NCBI RefSeq assembly: GCF_000006565.2
Contig: NC_031478.1
Coordinates: forward strand, 5,542,212-5,606,211
Direction: 5' to 3'
DNA length: 64,000 bases
Source: Toxoplasma gondii ME49
Lineage: Eukaryota; Apicomplexa; Conoidasida; Eucoccidiorida; Sarcocystidae
The position numbers and the translations under genes are program-made. This document shows, piece after piece, positions 1 through 10,300 of this stretch; position 1 is the stretch's first letter, and each line of letters begins with the position of its first letter. The notes under the pieces are model-generated. The model ran no database searches. It saw nothing but the letters and a program-made list of their open reading frames with translations, and had not been told where the DNA came from.

Positions 1-2
1 GA

Positions 3-3000
3 TGGATCCACGAAAAAACGGAGAGGAGAAGCCTCGAGGGCGGTCAGAAGCTTGTGGCGCCTCCGACAACGTGTATATCTTTGGAGAGCCGGGAGGCAGG
101 GAGGCAAACCTCGGTGCCGGACTCCGGTGCCTCGGGGCAGGACCGATGGGTTTCGCGGGAAGCCCAGGAACCGGAGAGAGACGGCGGATGCACAGAATTG
201 AACAGTTTGCCTTGGGGAATGCTGCCGCGGGAGCGTTTCCCGCGTCGGACTTCGGATCTGAGAGATGTGGTTTCTCGAGCAGAACTCGACAGTCACTCGT
301 GCGCATCGCCCGTATGCTGCGAGGTGCGCCTTGCAGGGAGTTCCAGCGGCTACAGTGTCGCCAGTCTCGTCGACGACAGTGCGTCGGAGACACCGAGAGA
401 TGCAGAAAGCGAAGACGAGGTGGGGGGGCTGGTCGGGTTTCCTCACTGCCAATCCCGCGGGCCTGCAGTCGAGGCGCTGGTCCTAGATGACGGCCTAGCC
501 CGAAAGCAGGGTGTGAAAGAAGGAAGAGGCAAGGCGGATGTTTGTCAGAACGAAGGACGAACGCGGGGCACAAGCAGAGAGCAAGTGCGAGAGGATTTAA
601 CGGTTGTTCAGAGGCATGCAAGTCGCCGCACACATCAGGGCCACGTGGGAGCGCCCACATCGCGCCTGGAGTCGCGGGAACTTTCGCTGCCCCTCTCGCA
701 TTCCAGCGGAGAAGACACAGACGTTGTGCTGCCTGGCCCGGACCTCGTCCAGGAGTGTTCCAAGAGCGCCCTCAAGGACCTCATTCGCCGGTCACGAAGG
801 CTGCTCAAGCAGGACCGGGGGCTGGATCCGCCGGCTAATTCTCAGGTCGAGAGCAGACACACGTCGAGAGACGAAAGGAATACTGAGCGACAATGTGCGA
901 AAGGAGGCGAGTTCAGGACTTGCAGACTTCCAGGAAGGAATCTAGGTTTACCTAGGCAGCCCTGCGGCGCTGCAGGCCACGGGAACCTGTCGGAAGAAGG
1001 CGGTGGCCGTAAGTCCGCCCGGCCCTTCACAGGTGGAGTGGAAGACGGGAGTGAAGCTTGTCTCGCAGTCGCACACTCTTCTCAGTTTCAGCGGCGGAGT
1101 AAGAATGGCGTCAGGAAAGATTTCGAGGTTCCAAGAGCAAGTGAAAGTCGACTTATACGTGCTGTCGACGGAGACAGACAAGTGCGTGCGGTCAGCGCAG
1201 ACTCGGAACGAAGATGTGTCTCAGAAGCAGACAGAAGGATGGTAGCTCGGAGCACACAGAAGTGCAACTCGAACGTAAGTCATCGGCTGGGTGTATCTTT
1301 GCCCAGATCCTCTGGTGGATCGCTCGTGAGGGTCCACGGGGAGGAGGAGAAAGAAGGGAGCGAAGTATCGTGTTTCGCTCGGAGGCATGCCAATGTTTCC
1401 TCAAGACAAACAGCGTCTTGGATCGGCGGTGGGGCAAGGCACGGAAGCTCGAGCCGGCTCGAAACGCGGCAGCTTCAAGAGGAGTTCTTGTCTACCTCCC
1501 GAGGAGTGCATCCGTCTTTCCCAGGGCCCCCTCCGCTGTTTTCTTCTTCTCGCGACGCCGTCAGCGCAGCTCCTGCCGCCCCGTCTTCTGGTGTATGCAG
1601 TCAGTTGGAAAGCTGCTTTTCTTTTAGCGAAGCTCGATACACAACCCCGACAGGGAGTGTGTCTTTTGAAGTGGAACGTCGCAGGAGACGCCCGCGCTCT
1701 TGCTTCGCAGAGACCACAGACTTTGCGGCGAGAGATCGGCCCGGGTCGCCTCCTCAGTTGAGTGCGTGCGTCGACACGCGAGTGAAGCGGGACGCAGACG
1801 AAGAGGCGCATTTCTGTGAGAACGGCCGAAGTGCAAGACGAGAGGTGGAACGGCAGTCCTCTGGAACCTCGCGCTCCGCCTCCACGTGGAGCCGGCAATC
1901 CTCTAGCGCGGCGCGTTGCTCTTCTGTTTCGTCCTATCCTGGTGATGGCTCTCGCCCTCGAAGTTTCGTGGAGAGTCAGCCGACCTGTTCAAGTGCCTTC
2001 GAGCGCCTCGAGTTTAGCCAGTGCGACAGTCACGCTCTATGCACTTCCCACATTTCGTCCAGTTTCCCCGACGAGTCTCATCAGGCCACCAGCACGCCAC
2101 GGCTGCATAGCGGAGAGGCAGGAGATCGCGCCTGTGTGCGCGAGACTCCCTCTCGGAACACGGCAGGCGCTCCCAGGTTGCGGGGCCCAGGAGTTTTGAC
2201 CAGCTCGACAGATGGTCGACCCGAAAGCGGCGTCGCCTTAAGTGGTGAAGAGCAGAAAGATTCGTTCCTTGGGTCCTCTTGGCACGCTTTTCAGATTGGA
2301 GGAACGGAAGGATTGTCTCGAGGAACCAGCCTAGTGGCAAGAGGAGTCCTGACGCGAGGCGAAGAACACCTCCTGCGCCCCCCAACTTTGTTGAGGGCGT
2401 GTCCGACCTCCAAAGACCAAGCGCATGATTGCATGATGAGGGTAGCTGCCGAAGAACCTGCCGATTGGAGCCCAGTGCCTTCCGGAGACGACCGAGTAAA
2501 CGAGTGGAGTGAAGAGACACACGAGCTCACTTGTTGCTATCCGGAGACTTTGCCTGGAGACGGCAGTGTAACTTGTGCGGGTCCCAACTTCGTGTGGTGC
2601 CGAAACACAGCTGTTCCGCAGCCGTATCAACCACCACAACTGGGAGGCAGGGGCCATCCTAGAGACGAGAGAACAGTGCGAGAACTCGTCGCAGACCAAT
2701 CTGTCACCCGAGATGAAGTCTCTCGCGGTCGTGCGTTGGGAACCTCACTTGTCCGGACGATGCCGGGCGCTAGTCAAGTCACGCAGGTTGTGAGAGAAGG
2801 AGGTACTCAAAAAGAAGTCCAGCTGGGGAGCGTGTTAGGGGCTGTCTCGGTTTCTGTGCAGGAAGGCGTGGAATCCATCAAGGCGTCTTGTCAAGAGGAA
2901 CACCCAGGTGTTGGACATTTCCCGGTGTACCCCGAACAGAAGATACGCCAGGTGGAGACCAGGCAAGGTTCTACTCATGCCGCCTCCCTTAACCAGCCTT

Positions 3001-4169
3001 CTGCCTTTCTTCCTATAACGGCGCCTGCTGGGTCCGCCGTCCCTCAGCTCTGGCAGGCTCAGCCAATGTATGCGAGTTTGCTTCCAACGCTTCCCGCCGA
3101 GAACGGCGCCTCTGTCGGTGTATACTCCGGATCCCGAAGAATGTCTGTAGCAGAGGCCGAAGCGGAAAGCGGGGTTCTGCCGTTTTGTGTTCCCCAACAT
3201 GTAGTCCAAGTTCCATCCCAGCCTCAGGTCGCTGTCGTCTCATCTGGAAGGGTTGCTAGACCGGGTGAGGCTGTTCCGGCACCAGGAGCCGGAGGGCTTC
3301 GTGTTACCAGTGCCCAAGTCTCCGAAGGTGTTCCAGTCGTGCACTGGGAAATAAATTTGAAGACAGGACAGTGGCGAAGCCAGAGCGCCGGAACGCGACG
3401 GGAATCAGCATCATCCTCTGTCCGAGGGTTTTCTGCGCGCCACGCCGCGGGGTCCATCCCGATTTCAAGGATGCCTGAACGGCATGCGGCGAGGCTCCCC
3501 GGCATAGAGGGTCGTCCATTTGGCGTGGGGCTTGAGAGAAGCGAGGCAGACAGTTGGTGGGAAAACGCAGGAAACTGTGGAACGCTCCAGCCCGTGTCCT
3601 CCCATTCAGGGAAGCAGCAGGGAGTGTTTGTGCCAGTCGGGCCGCAGACTTCGCTTGCCTTCATTCGTGCCGTCAATTCGGGGATCGTTGCTCCGACAAC
3701 TCACTCGCAGGAACCGTCTCCGCTTCAGCGCCAACTGCAGCAGCGCCTGCTGGCGTCGAAGAGCAACCGCTGGGACGTCTCAGCTTCGAGGAGACCGCCG
3801 AGAGTGGAGGAGACGGGGACCGGGAGATCTAGCGTGTGGGGGGTACAAAATCTCGCAGTTGGCGAGAGGGACCTGCATCACCAGAAGGATCATTTTCAGA
3901 ATTGTAGTCTTTCGCTGGTTTCACAGCCGATCGTGGGTGGAAAGGCAACGGGGGAGTTCCCACCACCGACGCAGTGGCAGTCAGGCGCCCGCTTTGCCGG
4001 TGGGCCGGTGAATGCAGTCGTGACGGGAACTGCGTTGCCTCAGACTTCGCAAGATGCCATGCGAAACAAACAGAAAACACCTTGGTATGAGACAGAGAGT
4101 CCGAAAGTGTTGAATTGGGGCGGGGCAAGGCTTTGTGCTAGTCGCCGGTTGTTCTCGGCAGAAAATTAA
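3..4169 (+). CDS. Large low-complexity hypothetical protein, 5' end outside window
   Basis: An uninterrupted reading frame runs from the left edge to a TAA at 4167-4169, about 1,388 codons. No in-frame stop lies before the first bases and there is no convincing early ATG, so this is the terminal exon, or a large part of it, of a gene that begins upstream. The protein is rich in Ser, Arg, Gly, Glu and Gln with scattered Cys. I see no signal peptide, membrane segment or domain that I recognise. A Gln-rich patch and a short basic run occur near 3,720-3,800. Such long disordered proteins are common in coccidian genomes. The length of the open frame supports coding. Function is unknown and I assign none. 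Confidence 0.7.
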   Translation, partial: WIHEKTERRSLEGGQKLVAPPTTCISLESREAGRQTSVPDSGASGQDRWVSREAQEPERDGGCTELNSLPWGMLPRERFPRRTSDLRDVVSRAELDSHSCASPVCCEVRLAGSSSGYSVASLVDDSASETPRDAESEDEVGGLVGFPHCQSRGPAVEALVLDDGLARKQGVKEGRGKADVCQNEGRTRGTSREQVREDLTVVQRHASRRTHQGHVGAPTSRLESRELSLPLSHSSGEDTDVVLPGPDLVQECSKSALKDLIRRSRRLLKQDRGLDPPANSQVESRHTSRDERNTERQCAKGGEFRTCRLPGRNLGLPRQPCGAAGHGNLSEEGGGRKSARPFTGGVEDGSEACLAVAHSSQFQRRSKNGVRKDFEVPRASESRLIRAVDGDRQVRAVSADSERRCVSEADRRMVARSTQKCNSNVSHRLGVSLPRSSGGSLVRVHGEEEKEGSEVSCFARRHANVSSRQTASWIGGGARHGSSSRLETRQLQEEFLSTSRGVHPSFPGPPPLFSSSRDAVSAAPAAPSSGVCSQLESCFSFSEARYTTPTGSVSFEVERRRRRPRSCFAETTDFAARDRPGSPPQLSACVDTRVKRDADEEAHFCENGRSARREVERQSSGTSRSASTWSRQSSSAARCSSVSSYPGDGSRPRSFVESQPTCSSAFERLEFSQCDSHALCTSHISSSFPDESHQATSTPRLHSGEAGDRACVRETPSRNTAGAPRLRGPGVLTSSTDGRPESGVALSGEEQKDSFLGSSWHAFQIGGTEGLSRGTSLVARGVLTRGEEHLLRPPTLLRACPTSKDQAHDCMMRVAAEEPADWSPVPSGDDRVNEWSEETHELTCCYPETLPGDGSVTCAGPNFVWCRNTAVPQPYQPPQLGGRGHPRDERTVRELVADQSVTRDEVSRGRALGTSLVRTMPGASQVTQVVREGGTQKEVQLGSVLGAVSVSVQEGVESIKASCQEEHPGVGHFPVYPEQKIRQVETRQGSTHAASLNQPSAFLPITAPAGSAVPQLWQAQPMYASLLPTLPAENGASVGVYSGSRRMSVAEAEAESGVLPFCVPQHVVQVPSQPQVAVVSSGRVARPGEAVPAPGAGGLRVTSAQVSEGVPVVHWEINLKTGQWRSQSAGTRRESASSSVRGFSARHAAGSIPISRMPERHAARLPGIEGRPFGVGLERSEADSWWENAGNCGTLQPVSSHSGKQQGVFVPVGPQTSLAFIRAVNSGIVAPTTHSQEPSPLQRQLQQRLLASKSNRWDVSASRRPPRVEETGTGRSSVWGVQNLAVGERDLHHQKDHFQNCSLSLVSQPIVGGKATGEFPPPTQWQSGARFAGGPVNAVVTGTALPQTSQDAMRNKQKTPWYETESPKVLNWGGARLCASRRLFSAEN

Positions 4170-7100
4170 TTTCCGGGTTTAGCGGACCTGGTTCAGGTAT
4201 ACCCTCCGATACAGAACTGAAAGATTTATTTTCACGCTCAAGCTGTACTCGTTGTCGGCACAGGGCTGCGGAGTAGTGGGCCTCGTTGAAATGTTGACGG
4301 TTTTTCAAAAGTCATCAGGTTAACTCAGGAAGTCCTCCTAGAGTCTCTCCGTATGCCTCTCCGACTGACGTGTGTAACGGAACGCCCGCTTTTCGTAGCC
4401 CTTGAAATCATGTCAAAGCAAACGCTTTCCTTATTGGCTCTCTGGTATCCTAGTTCATCGGTTCCACTGGGGTGTCCAGTCAAGACCGCAGCGTTAATAA
4501 CCCCGACGAAAGCCACACTCTTTGGTGTTCAGCGTAGATCACCCGTTGACAGGCGGCGGTCAACGAAAACTTTAGGAGTTAGCAATTAAGCCTCGTATAA
4601 ACTTTATACTTGCTAGTCGCAAAGAAGCAATACAAGGGGAAACGGTCCACTCTCGTGCCCATTTTGTGCGGATATAAACAGAAGAAAAGCTTTTACTGCT
4701 GCAGGGAATTTCTGTAACCCTACGCTGTCGTTCATCCTCGAGCGAAGCTTACAGTGATGTCCAGCTCTGTCTTTCTCCGTTAAAAGTACATTGTTCGACC
4801 CCTTACAAAGAATCATTGATTTCTCCAGAGAGCAAAAGAGAACTATCAGTTTCTTTAAAGCAATTAAAAGCAAGGACACTGCAAAGAACTAACCTGCAGA
4901 TGAAAAAGCTGTTCTCGAGGTCTGCGCTAGCCTAGATTCCCTCATTCCACACCGTTGTCATCTTGAACAAGGGATGTTTTTACAGAAAGAGAAGTATGTC
5001 TTTGCGGGCTGGATTTTCCAGGGAAGCTGGTAGGTACCATGTGTCACTATCCGTGGTATGGAAAGCGGCAGACTTCCAGACCGTAACCACCTCACTGAAG
5101 AGTGCACATCAAATTTCAACGGCAAGCAGTGTGCGAAGAGAAGAGAAGCTCTCTATTTCCAGGCATTCTGATTAACGTCCTACTGTGCATCAGCGAACAC
5201 AGGTTGCGGAAGATGATAGATGTCAATATTGTGGGACCCCCGAACGCAACCGCCTTTCCTTTTCTAAAAGCGACTGATAAGCGAGGTAAATCCTCTATGC
5301 CGGCGACCCCCCGCCTCCCACCGAAAATAATGCCCTAAAGTTGATGCTTGGAGAAGCATGCCGGCATTCTGTGTGATGGAACCTATATGCTAACAGCTGA
5401 CGTATAGCCACGATATCAGCGTTCACCGGCCGGCAAGTGTTCCTAACGCCTGCCTGGTGCTATCACGAATTGTCCGTTCACAGCCTACGCTCAGAGAGCA
5501 CGGACAGCTCCATACATCCGCAGTCAGCGATTGGGTATGCCAGCAGTCGTCTGACTTGCGTTACGAAGGGCTGTATTGCTCAACTACTTATCACAAAGGA
5601 GGGTGTCATTTCCCAGAGAACAGGGTACCCCGGGAGACGAAGTCAGCAGATTACCGAGAAAACAGTTCATGTCGTTCTCATTGGATCTTGGCAGTTACCT
5701 TGCAGCGTCCTGCCACTTTTGTCAGGCACTATTCGATTACGCTACACCTGTTGAGTAAATTTCTTCGAGAATGCAACTACAGTCCTGCTGTCTATGAAAG
5801 GGCCCCTAAGTTGCACGATTAACCAACGACTACTGGAACCTGCAACAACGCCGATTGAGGCTTCCCGGCCTACCCTCCGACGAGCCAACTCTCGTGAAAG
5901 TGTTCTATCTTACTTAACGAATCCTCCTGGTAAACGCAGCTGCTGCTTGAACAACTGCTCTAGTTACGCCCTTGGGTCCACTAGCCGTCATCTAGAATGA
6001 CTCAATACCGACGTGTTGGTGAAGACACGATGCCGTTGCTAGCTGGGCAGGGTCTGCAGGTCTCGCCCGTCTTTCTCTTCCCAATTCCAGTTAGTGAGAA
6101 GCAGTCGGTTAGCCTAAAACAACGAATCACGCGCTGGTGAAAGTGCAGAATTGATAAAGGCGTTCAAAATCTCTGAAAGGGGATAGCGGTTGCAACGGAG
6201 CGCGGCGGGCCAGCGATGCACCCAAGACAAGCGTGCTAGTCATCGTGCCCGCGACCACTCCCGCCTTCTTCTCTCAAGTGACAGTTGTCAAGATTGCAGA
6301 GAAGTAAACCCGTTTTTGACACAAGAGCGTCGAAGCAAAGTGAAGAGGGAAGCAAGCAAAGTTGCATAAAGATGCCTGTTGTCCGTATACTCAATATCAC
6401 TGTGGTCAGTCGCAGTTACATGCTCTTGTCCAGCTAGGTGGCTTGTTTCTTTCGTCAGCTCACTGCAAAAAGACTGACGATGCCATATCCTCTCCGTTCT
6501 TCCCTTCTCGAATGCAAATTAATGGTGACAATTCCTACTCCGGTTTTTCCAAGATGTCGCATTAGGTGGATGTCGCGGCTAGCCCGGCCGTTTCGGGCTT
6601 AACGATACCCTTGTCTTATCGCCGGTACCACAGTATTTGAGCTATTGTCACTTCGTGCTTTTTTACTGACGGTGTTCGCAGCTTAAACTCGCAGTTTTCC
6701 TCTCTGCTTGATCTTCAACACACCGTTTTCTTTGGAATGATTTTGCATCCGTAGTCCAGTTTTGGTGTGACTGCCTCCTGGTCTGTCGGGCGTCCAACGT
6801 ATCTCCACGCGATACCGACTGCTTCGTGTCTCAGTTGTCCCTACCTCGATCGGAGCCCAAGGTCATTTTTCAAGTTCTCCATCAAGGAAGAGAGACGTTT
6901 ACAATCTAGGCCAGCCCGTTGTCTCCGGCGATGGCGGTGCCGCCATAGTGATATCGTCGTATGCCGGGTGTCGACTGTGACAGTGGCGGTTGGCGACAGA
7001 CAACTCAACAGAGAAGGCAACATTGAGTTACACCAGTCGCCTTGGAGCCCTTTGAACACAGGACCATACTAAACGTTATCCGATTTCAAGTGTGACTCAC

Positions 7101-7357
7101 ACGTTGCGGTGCTTTACGTGTGACATCATTCCATGTGAGCAGTTTCTGCCACTGAAAACTGACGCGGGGGACACTAAACATTCAAATCGTCTCAGTACTA
7201 GGACTTGATGTAGGGGATATGAAGTGCAGCGGAATCACTCAGCTACTTGGAGCAGCCAGCGTAGCTGAGCACGCCGATTTGTAGCGCTGAATATCTTTCC
7301 CCTCTGAATCGACCCGACTCCTGTTGTACGTCGGTAACACCTTCGCGACATTGCAAG
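4170..7357. other. Intergenic, 3.2 kb
   Basis: This lies between two genes on the same strand and should hold the 3' UTR of the first and the promoter and 5' UTR of the ATPase. Only short open frames in conflicting phases occur, for example 5437-5754. None has a recognisable motif or a good splice context, so I call no gene. I see no obvious repeat. Confidence 0.5.
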
Positions 7358-10300
7358 ATGAACCGCGCGGTCTGTACCGCGGCCGGGGTGACCCGCTTAC
7401 CTTCTGTTACCGCGTTTCCAGATTTTAGACTGCGACTGCCTCTTCGAGTGCGCTCAGTCCGCTTCATTGTTTTTGCTGTGGTTACTGTATTCACTTTTTC
7501 TGTGGACCCGGAGAGAAGTTTCTGGAGAGTCCAAAACGATCGGCTAGTGACCCACTTTTTAGGTCATGGCCATAGTTCTGAGAAGACCCTGTTCGCACTT
7601 TCCCCTGTGTTAGCGCACGCCATCACAAGGGAGACGCCTCGCAAAACGCTGGAAGAACGCCACCATGTTCGAGCGTTTTCATCACAGCACGCCGGCAGAG
7701 CACGCCACGATGAAGCGGAGCTGCAGCCCGTATCCTCAAAAGATTCGACAGCACGACGTACAGCGGCCGCCCATGAAGAGTCTAAAGCTCATAATCGTGA
7801 GGGAAAAGGTGCAAGCGAAGGCTTCCAAGGACGAAGCAAGGTGGAAAATGACGGTCAGGAAAGCCCAGACTCGAAAAACTCGGGCGCACCGTCTGCTCCG
7901 TCATCACAGGCGAAGCCGGAGCGAAATTATCAGACTGGCTTCCTTGGCTTCTTCAGTGGACAGTGTCCAGCGACTCCGCTGACGACGCCTATTCCTCCCC
8001 ACTTTGTTCGGTTCGTTATCATCTGCTACAGTGTCATCGCTGGCATCGCGATTCTCTGGTTGCTTGTGCAAGCGTCGCGTCGGAAACATCATCAGAGAAA
8101 ACAAAAGCAGGCTCTTCAGGAGCTCGTTAGGCACGGGGAACTCTGGCATCGTTCCGGCAAGGTCGTACAGCGACTTTCGTCCGGAATGCGTGTGGCGACG
8201 GAAGGTGATCCGGATGAAGACAACTCCTTACATTCAGGCCCCTTGACATTTGTCCGTGGAATGCTCATTCAGCAGGAAGGGTGTTACAGAAGCCTTCCTG
8301 GGTCGATGATAAAAACAGTTCTGAAGGCGTCTTTCGCCTTGGCGTGTGTGCTGCCGATCCTCGCGATTTCGGTCTCGGTCGTGACGCACTCCAATCGGTC
8401 ACTGACTTCTTTTCTCATGCCTCCCGTTTTCTATGACGCGCAGGAACCCCCCGCCCCACCTTCAAACTTTCGTCTTGGTTCCGAGTCAGTGAAAAGTAGT
8501 CCGTCTGATTCCTCCCGAGCCATACCCAAGACAAGGCCCCCGGCGTCGCTCGAGGGCTCGTCAAACGACTTCATTACCCAGTACTGGATTTCTGATGTCG
8601 AGTGCATGCAGACTCGCGAGGAAGTTTGTGTGAGTCTGATGCTCTTTTCTTTTCTGTATTTGGCCCTCGGTCAAGCTCTCTGGGTGAGGTTTCTGCGAGA
8701 TCTTGACCTAACCCCAGCTCCCTTAGCCTCGTGCTCACAGCTGCGCCTGCGCGTCACGTACATCCCACTCCACAGAGTTGAACAACTGCGGCGCTCGTGG
8801 CAACGGGAACACAGGTGTCACGCAGCGAAAACCTGCTCGGATGAGTTGATGCGGCGTCGTTTCACCGCTGTAGCCGCTTCAGTGACAAATGTCCTCTCCG
8901 CCGAGGGGGCCGAAAACTCAAGTCAGGCGCTGGAACGTCTCGGTGCCGGGGAGGCGTGCACGTCGGCAGTCGGCCACCCCGGAAAAGCGACGCGTGAAGG
9001 AAGTGAAGAAGGGCTAGAAGGCAAGAAAGACTGGACAGATGGCGGCATGTTTGTGGAAGAGGAAGACCTCACGCGGTGGTCCATGGGGGAAATCAATTTG
9101 CAGAGCCTACAGACGCAGACATTCGTGGCCGACGTCTGGAGTACTGTCAGTGTGCAGCATCGGCAGCGGTTTGTGGAAGTCGAGGGGCTGAGCTTTGTCT
9201 ACGAGTCGCGTACAGGAGTCTTCGTTCTCGCGACAACATTTCAAGAAAAGCAAGGTGTCGGTGAAGCCGTCGATCTCGCAGAGGCACTGACGGCGGAGGA
9301 CATGGATGGAAGCGAAGACAAAGCCACTCGCCTCCTTAACACATTCCAACGCGTTTTGCTGAAGCCGGAGGAAGTTGCTGATCGTCAGTATATCGGGAAA
9401 AATCGGCTTGTCGTCGCCAACACGACGTTCAGGGAGCTCGTTTGGTCGTCCGTGACCGGGAACGCCTTCTACTTCGCCGTTCTTGTTGCCATGTGGTACT
9501 ACAGTTTCACGCGGAACTTTCTGGTACTGGGAACCCTGCTAGTCTTCGTCGTCTTCGAGGGACTCTACCGAATCCGCCTTCTTGTCCGGCAGCAAAAACG
9601 GCTTCAGTCTCTCGCGGCAGAACGTGAGAAAGCCGTCAGTGCGAAACCGGCTCTGGTCCTCCGACTCCTTCGAACGGCTTCTGGCCTCAAGACTGGCGCT
9701 GAGCCGAGGTCGGCGACGCCACCTCAGAGTGGCCAAGGTTCCCATTCCTTTGTGCCCACGTGGATTCGAATTCCCGCAGCCGATATCGTTCCCTCAGACA
9801 TCGTTCGACTGTCAAGAGGAGATGTCGTCCCCTGCGACATGCTCCTCGTTAACGGAACTGTTGCTGTCGACGAGTCCTCCCTTCGAGGTGACGGGACGCC
9901 TCAGCGTAAGGGGCCCTTGCGGGTATCAGTTAGGAAGCTGCGAGGAAAGCTACATGGCGGCGACAAAGGAACGCCTTTGCCCGAGGATGGGCGACTCGCC
10001 GACAGCGTCTTGCATGCAGGAACGAGCGTCATCTCTTGCACGGAGGCGCGAGGCAGGAGTCGGACCCTGGACGAGGAGGCGATCCAGTATGTCTTCACTG
10101 TGGAAGACGAAACCGCAAATAGATCCGCAGGGAAAGCGTTTCGAGAAACACTGGGTGTTGAGCAAAGGGCGAAACTGGAGAAGAATCTCGCAACTGTTGA
10201 GCGAACGCAGGTCGCTGCAGCCGAAGCTTTGATGGACGCAGGAGCCTCCGGTCAAGGAGGCATCTGTTGGGGAGTCGCCCTGCGCACGGGAATTGATACG

